Shown one piece after another: positions 8,831-17,013 of a stretch of DNA of 37,969 nucleotides. The stretch comes from DALYJJ01 sp031969915 (GTDB lineage Bacteria; Acidobacteriota; Terriglobia; Bryobacterales; Bryobacteraceae): assembly GCA_031969915.1 (NCBI GenBank), contig DALYJJ010000050.1:1-37969 (forward strand). Direction: 5' to 3'. The translations under genes were made by a program, and so were the position numbers. Under the pieces are notes generated by a model, which had not been told where the DNA came from, searched no databases, and was given only the letters and a program-made list of their open reading frames with translations. Every line of letters starts with the position of its first letter. The stretch's first letter is position 1.

Positions 8831-9676
8831 GTGGCGATGGCGTCGAACGGGGCCCTGGTCCTGACCCAGGAGGAATTCGCGATGGTCTGCCGGTGGGCGT
8901 ACGACACCTGCGGACTGGACTTGAAGCCGGGCAAGGAAGAACTGGTGGCTTCGCGGCTGGGCAAGCAGATCCGGCGGCTGGGGTTCGCCAGCTTCCGCGA
9001 CTACTATCGGGTGCTCAAAGAACAATCCGACGGACCGGTGATGTCGGCGGCGATCGACGCGATCACCACGCACCACACCAGTTTCCTGCGGGAGCCGGCG
9101 CACTTCGAGTTTTTGAACAAGCAGGTGTTCCCGTCGCTCGCGGCGGCCGGGCGCGTGCGGGTGTGGTGCGCGGCGTCCTCGACGGGCGAGGAGCCGTACA
9201 GCCTGATCCTGTCGGCGGAGGATGCCTTGGGCTCGACGCTGGCGCAGCGGATCGAACTGATGGCGAGCGACGTTTCCGAGCCGGCGCTCGAAGCGGCGAG
9301 GCGCGGCGTGTATGGGGCGGACCGGGTGAGCGCGCTGCCGGCGGCGTGGCTGCCGCGCTATTTCCTGAAAGGGCAAGGCGCTTTCGCGGGCCGCTACCGG
9401 GTGAAGCCGGCCTACGCGCAACGGGTTGATTTCCGGCGGGTGAACCTGATCGAGCCACTGCCGTCGATCGGGCCGTTTTCGGTGATCCTGTGCCGGAATG
9501 TGATGATCTACTTCGACCGCCCGACGCAGGAGCGGCTGATCGAACGGATGCGGGAGGTGCTCGAACCCGGCGGATACCTGCTGGTGGGGCATGCCGAGAG
9601 CCTGACCGGAGTGAAGCACCAGTTGGAGTACATTCACCCCTCGGTGTACCGGAAAGCGGGCTCAAAATGCCGCTAG
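8831..9676 (+). CDS. cheR: Chemoreceptor glutamate methyltransferase CheR
   Basis: SAM-dependent methyltransferase that methylates receptor glutamates; 281 residues. Signatures: N-terminal helical domain; THHTSFLREPAHFEFL; the SAM-binding WCAASSTGEEPYSL; and CRNVMIYFD with the following EVLEPGGYLLVGHAESL. GTG at 8831 is preferred: it has an AGGAGG-type site about nine bases upstream and lies two bases after the cheA stop. An ATG six bases later is possible. The receptor in this operon ends in a pentapeptide that would suit a tethering CheR. Confidence 0.95.
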   Translation: MAMASNGALVLTQEEFAMVCRWAYDTCGLDLKPGKEELVASRLGKQIRRLGFASFRDYYRVLKEQSDGPVMSAAIDAITTHHTSFLREPAHFEFLNKQVFPSLAAAGRVRVWCAASSTGEEPYSLILSAEDALGSTLAQRIELMASDVSEPALEAARRGVYGADRVSALPAAWLPRYFLKGQGAFAGRYRVKPAYAQRVDFRRVNLIEPLPSIGPFSVILCRNVMIYFDRPTQERLIERMREVLEPGGYLLVGHAESLTGVKHQLEYIHPSVYRKAGSKCR

Positions 9677-10203
9677 CGGTGGTGGGCATGGCGGATTGCG
9701 GCTGGAGCGCGGACCCGTCGGCGGTGCTGATTACCTACGCGCTGGGCTCCTGCATCGGAGTGACGGTGTACGACCCGGTGGCGAGAGTGGGCGGCATGTT
9801 GCATTACATGCTGCCGGAGTCGTCGATCGACACGGCCAAGGCGGCCAAGAACCCGTTCATGTTCGCCGATACGGGTTTGCCGCTGCTGTTCCGGAGGACG
9901 CTCGAGATGGGCGCGCAGAAGCACCGGCTGGTGGTCCGGATCGCCGGCGGATCCCAGGTGCTCGACCCGAACGGAGTGTTCAGCATCGGCAAGCGGAACT
10001 ACGCGGCGCTGCGCAAGATTCTGTGGAAGGCGGGCGTGCTGGTGCAATCGGAAGACGTGGGCGGTTCGGGATCGCGCACGTTGCGGATGGAACTGGTGAG
10101 CGGGCGGTGCTCGATTCGCACGGGCACCGGCGAAGAGAAGGAATTGGGGTCCGCCTGCGGGGCGCGCCCGAAAGGAGGGGAACCGTGTCTATCGCGATGC
10201 TGA
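9667..10203 (+). CDS. cheD: Chemoreceptor glutamine deamidase CheD
   Basis: CheD-family deamidase that converts receptor glutamines to glutamates and in other bacteria partners with CheC/CheX-type proteins. The catalytic pair is visible: Cys29 in YALGSCIGVTVYD and His46 in GGMLHYMLP. Further family blocks are AKNPFMFADTGLPLL and RIAGGSQVL...SIGKRNY. Start ATG 9667 overlaps the cheR stop by 10 bp, suggesting translational coupling. The C-terminal 20 or so residues extend over the ribosome-binding site and start of the following cheY, an overlap of 19 bp. Confidence 0.93.
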   Translation: MPLAVVGMADCGWSADPSAVLITYALGSCIGVTVYDPVARVGGMLHYMLPESSIDTAKAAKNPFMFADTGLPLLFRRTLEMGAQKHRLVVRIAGGSQVLDPNGVFSIGKRNYAALRKILWKAGVLVQSEDVGGSGSRTLRMELVSGRCSIRTGTGEEKELGSACGARPKGGEPCLSRC

Positions 10204-10565
10204 TCGTGGACGATTCGCCGGCGATGCGCAACATCATCCGGCGCACGGTGACGCTGAGCGGGATCGACGCCCAGCCGCTGCTCGAGGCGGCGAACGGGGC
10301 CGAGGCCCTGACGTTGCTGCGGGAGCGCGCGGTGGACGTGGTGCTCACCGATATCAACATGCCGGTGATGAACGGCGAACAGTTGCTGGCGACGATGGAC
10401 GAAGACTCAGCGCTGCGGCGGATTCCGGTGGTGGTGGTGTCGACGGACTCCTCCGACGCGCGGCGCGAGCGAATGATCGAGCTCGGCGCCCGCGGCTACA
10501 TCCGCAAGCCGTTTCAACCGGAGAGGCTGCGGGACGAGTTGGAGCGGGTGTTGCCGGCTCAGTAA
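10185..10565 (+). CDS. cheY: Single-domain response regulator, CheY-like
   Basis: Stand-alone receiver domain of 126 residues, the likely output of CheA. Conserved residues: acidic pair in LIVDDSPAMR, phosphoacceptor Asp56 in VVLTDINMPVMNG, Thr/Ser in VVVVSTDSS, and the lysine in YIRKPF. The GTG at 10185 is preferred to ATG 10197 because a strong AAAGGAGG lies six bases upstream. It overlaps the cheD 3' end and sits between cheD and a CheX-type phosphatase, which fits a regulator whose signal is erased enzymatically. No flagellar gene is present in the window, so the target is unknown. Confidence 0.94.
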   Translation: MSIAMLIVDDSPAMRNIIRRTVTLSGIDAQPLLEAANGAEALTLLRERAVDVVLTDINMPVMNGEQLLATMDEDSALRRIPVVVVSTDSSDARRERMIELGARGYIRKPFQPERLRDELERVLPAQ

Positions 10566-10592
10566 GGGAGCGGCGCCGAGGAGGGTGAACCG

Positions 10593-11036
10593 ATGAACGA
10601 TCAGAGAGTGCCGGAAGTGCTGGACGCCTCGGTAGCGGAGGTTCTGGAGACGATGTGCTTCGCCTTTCCGGAGGGCCCGCTGCCGGATGGCGAAGCGCCG
10701 CCGGAGGGCGAATCGGTGGGCGCGGCGATCGAGTTCACGGGGGGCGCGAAGGGGCGCTTCACGCTGACCGTGGGGAGGGAAGCGGCGCGCGGATTGGCGT
10801 GCTCGTTTCTGGGCGCGGAGCCGGAGGAGATCGACGAGGGGCGGTCGAGCGAAGTGCTGCGGGAGGTGGCGAACATGATCTGCGGGTCCGCGCTGAGTTC
10901 GCTCGAAAGCGGGCAGCATTTCGACCTCTCCGAGCCGAGGGCCGAAGGGCGAGGCTTTACCGGTAAGGGGAGGCGGTTCGCCATTGAGAACGGATTTCTG
11001 GAGGCCTGTTTCGAGATCGAAACCGTTTCGGGGTGA
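10593..11036 (+). CDS. cheX: CheX/CheC-type chemotaxis phosphatase
   Basis: Protein of 147 residues resembling the CheC/CheX/FliY phosphatase superfamily that dephosphorylates CheY-P. A single active-site helix with the E-x-x-N pattern is visible in SSEVLREVANMICGSALSSLE. The N-terminal VPEVLDASVAEVLETMCF and the sheet segment AAIEFTGGAKGRFTLTV also fit. Only one active-site motif is seen, which suits CheX better than CheC. The ATG at 10593 is preceded by GAGGAGGG. It lies between cheY and cheB and starts 27 bp after the cheY stop. Confidence 0.85.
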   Translation: MNDQRVPEVLDASVAEVLETMCFAFPEGPLPDGEAPPEGESVGAAIEFTGGAKGRFTLTVGREAARGLACSFLGAEPEEIDEGRSSEVLREVANMICGSALSSLESGQHFDLSEPRAEGRGFTGKGRRFAIENGFLEACFEIETVSG

Positions 11037-11044
11037 GGGGCTCT

Positions 11045-12220
11045 ATGACGGAGCGCAAGATCAAAGTTCTGATCGTGGACGATTCGGCGATCGTGCGGAA
11101 GCTGTTGAGCGAGGCGTTGGCCAAGGAAAGCGACATCGAGGTGGTGGGCACGGCGCCCGATCCCTATGTCGCGCGGGACAAGATCCTGGCGCTCTCGCCC
11201 GACGTGATGACGCTCGACATCGAAATGCCGCGCATGGACGGCCTGACGTTTCTGAAGAAGGTGATGGAGTACCGGCCGACTCCGTCGATCGTGATCAGTT
11301 CGCTGGGGCAGTCCGGCTGCCAGCACGCGCTCGAGGCGCTGCGGATCGGAGCGGTGGAGGTTCTGTGCAAACCGGGTGGGCCGTACTCGGTGGGCGATTT
11401 TCGGAACGATCTGCCGGCCAAGATCCGGGCCGCGGCGGCGGCGCGGCTGCAGGCCCTGCCGGCGGCGGCGGCCTTGGCAGAGAACGTGACGCGGCCACCG
11501 GCGGCGCGGCCGGCGGCAGCGCCGGTGCCAGCGCCAGCACCAGCGCCTGCATCAGCGCCGGCTGGACGGCCGGCCGGGCCGGGCCGGAAGCTGATCGCAA
11601 TCGGCGCGTCCACGGGGGGCACGGAGGCCATCTACCGAGTGCTCAGCGCGCTGCCGGAAGACATGCCACCGATCGTCATCGTGCAGCACATTCCGGCGAA
11701 CTTCTCCCGTGCCTTCGCGCAGCGCCTCAACCAGCAGTGCCGCCTGCGGGTGCGGGAAGCCTCCGATGGGGATTTTGTGGGCCGCGGCGAGGCGCTGATC
11801 GCACCGGGGAACTTCCACATGTCGCTGGTCCGGCGCGTGGACGGGTTTCGCGTATCGGTGTATGACGGGGAGCGCGTATGCTACCAGCGCCCGGCCGTGG
11901 ACGTGCTGTTTCAATCCGTGGCGCGTGAACTAGGCCGGGACGCCGCGGGGGTGCTGCTCACGGGAATGGGCAGCGACGGCGCGCAGGGGATGCTGGCCAT
12001 GCACAAGGCCGGGGCCTTCACGATCGCGCAAGACGAGGCATCCTGTGTGGTGTTTGGAATGCCCAAGGAAGCGATCCGGCTCGGAGCGGCGGATTCCGTG
12101 CTCGCTCTGGACCGCATCGCCTCCCATCTTGTGCAGCTTGCGAGGGGACCGGCGGCGGGGACTGCTACTTCGCCTCCACCAGGAGGGTCTTACCCTCTTC
12201 GATCTTCACCTTCTGCTTGA
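11045..12220 (+). CDS. cheB: Chemoreceptor methylesterase CheB
   Basis: Response-regulator methylesterase/deamidase that removes receptor methyl groups when phosphorylated by CheA; 391 residues. Receiver domain: LIVDDSAIVRKLL with phosphoacceptor Asp58 in MTLDIEMPRMDG. An Ala/Pro linker with a PAPAPAPAS-type repeat (about 155-178) separates it from the esterase. The catalytic triad is visible as Ser189 (GASTGG), His215 (VQHIPANFS) and Asp311 (LTGMGSDGAQGM). ATG 11045 follows GAGGGG; a GTG at 11033 is an alternative. The last 19 codons run into the convergent PEGA gene (56-bp overlap) and are probably non-essential. It is the last gene of the operon. Confidence 0.95.
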   Translation: MTERKIKVLIVDDSAIVRKLLSEALAKESDIEVVGTAPDPYVARDKILALSPDVMTLDIEMPRMDGLTFLKKVMEYRPTPSIVISSLGQSGCQHALEALRIGAVEVLCKPGGPYSVGDFRNDLPAKIRAAAAARLQALPAAAALAENVTRPPAARPAAAPVPAPAPAPASAPAGRPAGPGRKLIAIGASTGGTEAIYRVLSALPEDMPPIVIVQHIPANFSRAFAQRLNQQCRLRVREASDGDFVGRGEALIAPGNFHMSLVRRVDGFRVSVYDGERVCYQRPAVDVLFQSVARELGRDAAGVLLTGMGSDGAQGMLAMHKAGAFTIAQDEASCVVFGMPKEAIRLGAADSVLALDRIASHLVQLARGPAAGTATSPPPGGSYPLRSSPSA

Positions 12221-12680
12221 ACTCGGCTCCGCCGGCGGTGGGCACAACGGTGAGTTCGTACTCGCCGCCCTTGAGCTTGATGCCCTGGGCGAAGTTGTCG
12301 ACCTCGTCGACCCAGCCGTAGTAGCGACCGTTGAGGAACACGCCCGCGAAGCGGTCCGTGTGCCGGACGCGGAGCACGCCGAAGGGCGGCTGGGCGGGGG
12401 TCAGCTTTTTGAGGTCCTGCCGAACAACGGTAGTCTTGCCGGCCTCGACCGTGATCTTCACGACGGCGTCTTCGTAGCGGGGATCGACCAGTTTCAACTC
12501 GTGTGCGCCGGCGGGCAGGCTGTAGGTGCGGCCGGAACCGAAGTTAGCGGCCGGGCCCATGTACTTGCCGTCGAGGATGACGGCCGCGTCGCCCGGTTTC
12601 ACCTTGAGCTTGATCGAACCGGTGCTTTGAGCGCTCAGACAGAGGCACCCGAGCAGGAACAGGGAGAAAACGTTTCGCAT
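12165..12680 (-). CDS. Exported PEGA-domain protein
   Basis: Small exported protein of 171 residues with a signal peptide (MRNVFSLFLLGCLCLSAQS) and two PEGA-like beta repeats. The first contains GDAAVILDGKYMGP...LPAGAHELKLVDPRY, the second FAGVFLNGRYYGWVDE...LKGGEYELTVVP. PEGA domains are cell-surface beta modules, often in proteins of unknown function. The ATG at 12680 is chosen over a TTG six bases upstream; neither has an obvious ribosome-binding site. The 3' end overlaps cheB convergently by 56 bp. Confidence 0.8.
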   Translation of the reverse strand: MRNVFSLFLLGCLCLSAQSTGSIKLKVKPGDAAVILDGKYMGPAANFGSGRTYSLPAGAHELKLVDPRYEDAVVKITVEAGKTTVVRQDLKKLTPAQPPFGVLRVRHTDRFAGVFLNGRYYGWVDEVDNFAQGIKLKGGEYELTVVPTAGGAEFKQKVKIEEGKTLLVEAK

Positions 12681-12700
12681 AGACAATATGATGCCATGCC

Positions 12701-12731
12701 GGGGGCAAAGGATGACGCGCCCTTTGCCCCC
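12701..12731 (-). terminator. 11-bp hairpin downstream of gpmA
   Basis: Perfect inverted repeat, GGGGGCAAAGG / CCTTTGCCCCC with a 9-base loop, 15 bp past the gpmA stop and upstream of the PEGA gene. There is no U-rich tail, so it is a plausible but not canonical terminator for the eno-gpmA unit. Confidence 0.5.
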
Positions 12732-12746
12732 GCACGGCCGGACGGC

Positions 12747-13496
12747 TCAGCCGGCCTTCCTGCCTTGCTTGGCGACCGCGTCCATGGCCGCCTTCACCTT
12801 CTCCGGGTCCCCGAGATAGTAGGACTTAATGGGCTTGAGGCCGGCGTCCAACTCGTACACGAGGGGCATGCCGGTGGGGATGTTCAACTCCACGATGTCG
12901 GCGTCGCTGATGTTGTCCAGGTACTTCACCAGTGCGCGGAGGCTGTTCCCATGGGCCGCGATGAGCAGGCGCTCGCCGGCCTGCACAGCCGGTGCGATGG
13001 TTTCATGCCAGAGGGGTAGGAAGCGCGCCACGGTGTCCTTGAGGCACTCGGTCAACGGCGCTTCGCCGGGCTTCAATCCGCGATAGCGCGGGTCGCGACC
13101 CGGGAAGCGCTCATCCCCCGGCTCGAGCGCGGGCGGCGGGATGTCGTAGCTTCGGCGCCAGATCTTCACCTGGTCCTCGCCGAACTGAGCCGCGGTTTCG
13201 GCCTTGTTCAGGCCTTGCAGCGCGCCGTAGTGGCGTTCGTTCAAGCGCCAATCCTTGTGCACGGGGATCCACAACTGGTCGAGCTCTTCGAGCACGATGT
13301 TGAGGGTCCGGATGGCGCGTTTGAGCAGGCTGGTGTAGGCGGCGTCGAAGACGAAGCCCTGCGAGCGCAGATAGGCGCCGCCTTCGCGCGCCTCCTCGAT
13401 ACCTTTCGCCGACAGGTCGACATCGGTCCAACCGGTGAAGCGGTTCTCTTTGTTCCACGTGCTTTCGCCGTGGCGCACCAGAACGAGTTTGTACAT
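12747..13496 (-). CDS. gpmA: 2,3-bisphosphoglycerate-dependent phosphoglycerate mutase
   Basis: Glycolytic enzyme interconverting 3- and 2-phosphoglycerate; 249 residues, the usual length. It has the phosphohistidine motif LVRHGESTWN (His9), NRFTGWTDVDL, LNERHYGALQGLNK, the proton-donor region, and the second catalytic histidine in LIAAHGNSLRALVKYL. It begins 12 bp downstream of the enolase stop on the same strand, so the two consecutive steps of lower glycolysis are probably co-transcribed as eno-gpmA. Confidence 0.97.
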   Translation of the reverse strand: MYKLVLVRHGESTWNKENRFTGWTDVDLSAKGIEEAREGGAYLRSQGFVFDAAYTSLLKRAIRTLNIVLEELDQLWIPVHKDWRLNERHYGALQGLNKAETAAQFGEDQVKIWRRSYDIPPPALEPGDERFPGRDPRYRGLKPGEAPLTECLKDTVARFLPLWHETIAPAVQAGERLLIAAHGNSLRALVKYLDNISDADIVELNIPTGMPLVYELDAGLKPIKSYYLGDPEKVKAAMDAVAKQGRKAG

Positions 13497-13508
13497 GCGG
13501 GAAGTCTC

Positions 13509-14795
13509 CTAGTGGCTGAAGGCCTTGCGCCCGGCGTAGACGGCGCCCGCGCCGAGTTCTTCCTCGATGCGCAGCAACTGGTTGTACTTGGCGATGCGGT
13601 CGGTACGGCTGGCCGAGCCGGTCTTAATCTGCCCGCAGCCGGTGGCGACGGCGAGGTCGGCGATGAAGGAGTCCTCGGTCTCGCCGGAGCGGTGGGAGGC
13701 GATGGCGGTGTAGCCCGCTTTGGCGGCCATGGACATGGCTTCGAGCGTTTCGGTGAGCGAGCCGATCTGGTTCACCTTGACGAGGATCGAGTTCGCGATC
13801 CCTTTCTCGATGCCTTGCGAGAGGCGCGCGGTGTTGGTGACGAACAGGTCGTCGCCGACCAACTGGATCTTGCTTCCGAGCACGTCGGTCATCAGCTTCC
13901 AGCCGTCCCAGTCGTCCTCGGCCATGCCGTCCTCGATCGAGATGATGGGATACCTGGACACCCAGTTGGCCCAGAACTCGACCATCTGCTCGCTGGTGCG
14001 TTCGCTCTTATCGGACTTCTTGAAAACGTAGCGGGCCTTGGCCTTGTCGTAGAACTCGCTGGAGGCCGGATCGAGAGTGATCGAGATCTGTTCGCCGGGC
14101 TTGTAGCCGGCCTTCTGAATGGCTTCGATGACCAGGTCGAGGGCCTCTTCGTTCGACTTGAGATTCGGCGCGAAACCGCCTTCATCGCCCACCGCGGTGG
14201 AATAGCCGCTCTTCTTGAGCACGCCCTTCAAGGTGTGAAAGACTTCGGCGCCCATGCGCAGCGCTTCGGAGAAGCGGGCCGCGCCGTGCGGGGCGATCAT
14301 GAACTCCTGCGCGTCCACCGAATTGTCGGCGTGGGCTCCGCCGTTGAGGATGTTCATCATGGGCACGGGCAGGATGCGGGCTCCGACGCCGCCCAGGTAG
14401 CGGTAGAGGGGAGCGCCCTGGGAGGCCGCGGCCGCGCGCGCGGTGGCCATGGAAACGGCGAGGATCGCGTTGGCGCCGAGGCGTCCCTTGTTCGGGGTGC
14501 CGTCGAGTTCGATCATCTTGCGATCCACCGCATCCTGGCCGGTGGCGTCCATCCCGACGATGGCGGGCGCGATCTCGCTCTCGATATGTCCGGCGGCCTT
14601 GAGAGTTCCCTTGCCGAGGTAGCGGCCTTTGTCCGCGTCGCGCAACTCCACGGCTTCATGTTCGCCCGTGGAAGCGCCCGAGGGCACGGCCGCCCGGCCC
14701 ATGCTGCCGTCGGCCAGAAAAACGTCGGCTTCCACCGTGGGGTTGCCGCGCGAATCGAGTATCTCGCGTCCAAGTACAGTGACGATTTCGGTCAT
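13509..14795 (-). CDS. eno: Enolase (phosphopyruvate hydratase)
   Basis: Converts 2-phosphoglycerate to phosphoenolpyruvate; 428 residues, full length. Diagnostic blocks: REILDSRGNPTVE at the N-terminus, SGASTGEHEAVELRD, MNILNGGAHADN, GDEGGFAPNL, ISIEDGMAEDDWDGW (metal ligands), LVGDDLFVTN, and the active-site loop ILVKVNQIGSLTET followed by SHRSGETED. ATG 14795 has an AAAGGA site at suitable spacing. It is upstream of and probably co-transcribed with gpmA. Between it and glgC lies a 122-bp spacer with a 13-bp triplicate repeat. Confidence 0.98.
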   Translation of the reverse strand: MTEIVTVLGREILDSRGNPTVEADVFLADGSMGRAAVPSGASTGEHEAVELRDADKGRYLGKGTLKAAGHIESEIAPAIVGMDATGQDAVDRKMIELDGTPNKGRLGANAILAVSMATARAAAASQGAPLYRYLGGVGARILPVPMMNILNGGAHADNSVDAQEFMIAPHGAARFSEALRMGAEVFHTLKGVLKKSGYSTAVGDEGGFAPNLKSNEEALDLVIEAIQKAGYKPGEQISITLDPASSEFYDKAKARYVFKKSDKSERTSEQMVEFWANWVSRYPIISIEDGMAEDDWDGWKLMTDVLGSKIQLVGDDLFVTNTARLSQGIEKGIANSILVKVNQIGSLTETLEAMSMAAKAGYTAIASHRSGETEDSFIADLAVATGCGQIKTGSASRTDRIAKYNQLLRIEEELGAGAVYAGRKAFSH

Positions 14796-14835
14796 TGGAG
14801 TCCTTTATGAGCTGGGGTGGGAATCACCCCTCATT

Positions 14836-14874
14836 GTGCCATAGCGAGGTGCCATAGCGAGGTGCCATAGCGAG
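14836..14874. repeat. three tandem copies of a 13-bp repeat
   Basis: Perfect head-to-tail copies of GTGCCATAGCGAG in the spacer between eno and glgC, about 40 bp upstream of the eno start. The role is unknown; it may be replication slippage or a repeated regulatory box in the eno leader. Confidence 0.95.
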
Positions 14875-14917
14875 GGAGGCCGCCGAGGCGGGCGGGGCGG
14901 TTGCTGTTGCGAATGCT

Positions 14918-16162
14918 TCAGTCCTGCAGGGCCGCCTCCGGTTCGTAGGCGAGCTGGCCGGAAATCACGACGATGCCGCCTTCCGTGACGTGGTGGCCGC
15001 GGGCGCGGTCCTGGTCCAGGTCGTAGCCGATGACGGAGTTCTCGGGCAGATCGACGTTGGCGTCGATGATCGCCCGGCGGACGCGGCTGTAGCGGCCGAC
15101 CCTGGCGTTGGCCAGCAGGATGGAGGATTCCACCTCGCAGTAGCTGTTGACCCTGACGCCGGGAGCGAGAATGGAGCGCACGACGCGGCCACCGGAGATG
15201 ATGGAGCCGCCGGCGACAATGGAGTCCATGGCCACGCCCATGCGGCGGCCTTCCTGGGCGAAGACGAACTTGGCGGGGGGCTGCTGGACGAGGCGGGTCC
15301 GGACGGGCCACCGCTGGTCATAGAGGTTGAATTCGGGGGTCACGGCCACCAGGTCCATGTTCGCTTCGTAGTAGGCGTCCAGGGTCCCGACGTCGCGCCA
15401 GTAGTGGGCGGTCTTGTCGTTGAGGTCGTGGAAATCGTAGGCCACCACGCGTCCGCGGGCCACGAGTTTGGGCAGCACGTCCTTGCCGAAGTCGTGGGAG
15501 GAGTTGGGATCTTCGGCGTCTTCGACCAGGGCCTTGAGCAGGACGTTGGTCTCAAAGACATAGATCCCCATGGACGCGCTGATCATGTTGGGGTTGAAGA
15601 CGGAGCGCACGGGGTTGCCGTGCTTGGGCTTTTCCTCGAAGCCGTGGATGCGGTAATCGGGCCCGATCTCGGCCACGCCGAAGCGATCCGCCTGCTCGGG
15701 AGGCAACTGGATGGTGGCGATGGTGACGTCGGCCTGCTGCTCGCGATGCCACTCCACCATCTCGTGGTAGTTCATCTTGTAGATGTGGTCGCCGGCCAGG
15801 ATCAGGGTCTGTTCGGGGGCCTCATCTGCAATGCTTTCAATGTTTTGGTAGACTGCGTCGGCGGTCCCGAGGTACCAATCCTGGTGAATGCGCTTCATCG
15901 GGGGGATGACCTCGATGAACTCGCCCAGCTCCCCGGAGAAGAGGTGCCAACCTTCGCGGATGTGGCGAGTGAGCTCCAGGGCCTTGTATTGGGTCAAAAT
16001 AAAGATCCGGCGGACCCCGGAATTTATACAGTTGGACAGCGTGAAGTCGATAATACGGTAAGAGCCACCGAAGCGGACGGCGGGCTTGGCGGTCTTACGA
16101 GTGAGCGGGAACAGTCGCTCGCCGGCGCCGCCGGCAAGGAGAATGGCAAGCACGTGCTCCAC
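14918..16162 (-). CDS. glgC: Glucose-1-phosphate adenylyltransferase (ADP-glucose pyrophosphorylase)
   Basis: Makes ADP-glucose, the committed step of bacterial glycogen synthesis; 414 residues. The nucleotide-binding signature LAILLAGGAGERLFPLTRKTAKPAVRFGG opens the protein (quoted here as two adjoining motifs: LAILLAGGAGERL and AKPAVRFGG). It is followed by LSNCINSGVRRI, WYLGTADAVYQN, LAGDHIYKMNY and GFEEKP, then the left-handed beta-helix (SIVAGGSIISGG...RRAIIDANVDLP). GTG at 16162 is chosen because it starts MEHVLAILLAGG, as in relatives; longer in-frame extensions lack homology. It is divergent from the PEP-CTERM gene at 16290. No other glycogen gene is adjacent. Confidence 0.95.
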   Translation of the reverse strand: MEHVLAILLAGGAGERLFPLTRKTAKPAVRFGGSYRIIDFTLSNCINSGVRRIFILTQYKALELTRHIREGWHLFSGELGEFIEVIPPMKRIHQDWYLGTADAVYQNIESIADEAPEQTLILAGDHIYKMNYHEMVEWHREQQADVTIATIQLPPEQADRFGVAEIGPDYRIHGFEEKPKHGNPVRSVFNPNMISASMGIYVFETNVLLKALVEDAEDPNSSHDFGKDVLPKLVARGRVVAYDFHDLNDKTAHYWRDVGTLDAYYEANMDLVAVTPEFNLYDQRWPVRTRLVQQPPAKFVFAQEGRRMGVAMDSIVAGGSIISGGRVVRSILAPGVRVNSYCEVESSILLANARVGRYSRVRRAIIDANVDLPENSVIGYDLDQDRARGHHVTEGGIVVISGQLAYEPEAALQD

Positions 16163-16289
16163 GTCCCAGGGTACAACAGACTGGTACCTAGTACGAAAGC
16201 CGGACGGAGAGCGGGGAAAACCCCTTACCGGGATTGCGCTAATGATCCACGTAGTACATACTAAATACACCCAACGTTCCGGGAGGACG

Positions 16290-16937
16290 ATGAGCGGGCT
16301 ACGCACATTAGTGTGTTCGATACTGGTCACGGCGGGCATTGCCAGCGCGGGCACGCTGGACACGACCGTGTACTGGGACGGCTTCTCGACCATCACACCG
16401 TTCGGAAAGCCCAGCTCGACCACGTACGGCCAGACGTTCACCTCTTTCGGGGGGGTGTTAACCAACTTTACGTTCTGGTTGTCCGACCGTTGGAACGGTG
16501 CCGATGTCCGGTTCGCGGCGTACCTGATGCGGTGGGATGTGGCCAACGACCGGGCCACGGGATCGATTCTCTACCAGAGCGCGGTTCAGGTGGGAACGGC
16601 GAGCGCGACGCCGGTTCCGTACACGTTCAACGCGAACGTGTCGCTGACCTCGGGCATGTACATCGCGTTCCTGAGTTCGGCGCCGTATCTGAGCACCATT
16701 ACTTCGACGACGGCGGGCCTGGACCTGGGCCATTTGAACGTCGATGTGTATTCGTTAGGGGCTTTCTGGTTTCAGAATTTCTCGACCTCCAACCTGTCGA
16801 GCCTCACGAACATGCCATGGCAGCAAGACGCGGGCGTGGACGCTGCGTTCTACGCCGAGTTCGTGCCGGAGCCGGGGGCGGTGTTCCTGGCTGGCGGCGG
16901 TTTGATCGGGCTGTACTTCCTCCGCCGGCGGCGGTAG
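16290..16937 (+). CDS. PEP-CTERM sorting-domain protein
   Basis: Exported protein of 215 residues with a signal peptide (LVCSILVTAGIASAG) and a C-terminal PEP-CTERM signal: VPEPGAVF, a hydrophobic helix, and terminal RRRR. Such tails are recognised by exosortase (EpsH-type), which is not in this window. The middle is a Ser/Thr/Asn-rich beta-type extracellular domain of unknown function. ATG 16290 has GGGAGG at ideal spacing. It is divergent from glgC and does not carry the leader found upstream of the PEP-CTERM array at 30251-36297. Confidence 0.88.
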   Translation: MSGLRTLVCSILVTAGIASAGTLDTTVYWDGFSTITPFGKPSSTTYGQTFTSFGGVLTNFTFWLSDRWNGADVRFAAYLMRWDVANDRATGSILYQSAVQVGTASATPVPYTFNANVSLTSGMYIAFLSSAPYLSTITSTTAGLDLGHLNVDVYSLGAFWFQNFSTSNLSSLTNMPWQQDAGVDAAFYAEFVPEPGAVFLAGGGLIGLYFLRRRR

Positions 16938-17013
16938 CCCTCTCTCGGATCGTCTGGCGATCGCTCAGTCTTTTCCCGCGCCCGGATGCGCCGCTTGCCG
17001 ATGGGCTGCGGGC

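Noticed and set aside
14836..14874. A CRISPR-like array
   Set aside because: The copies abut each other with no spacers, the unit is only 13 bp, and no cas gene is present.
16163..16289. A defined promoter in the glgC/PEP-CTERM divergent spacer (TTGCGC and TACTAAAT)
   Set aside because: The two boxes are about 19 bp apart and weak matches; a promoter is likely here but its position cannot be fixed.
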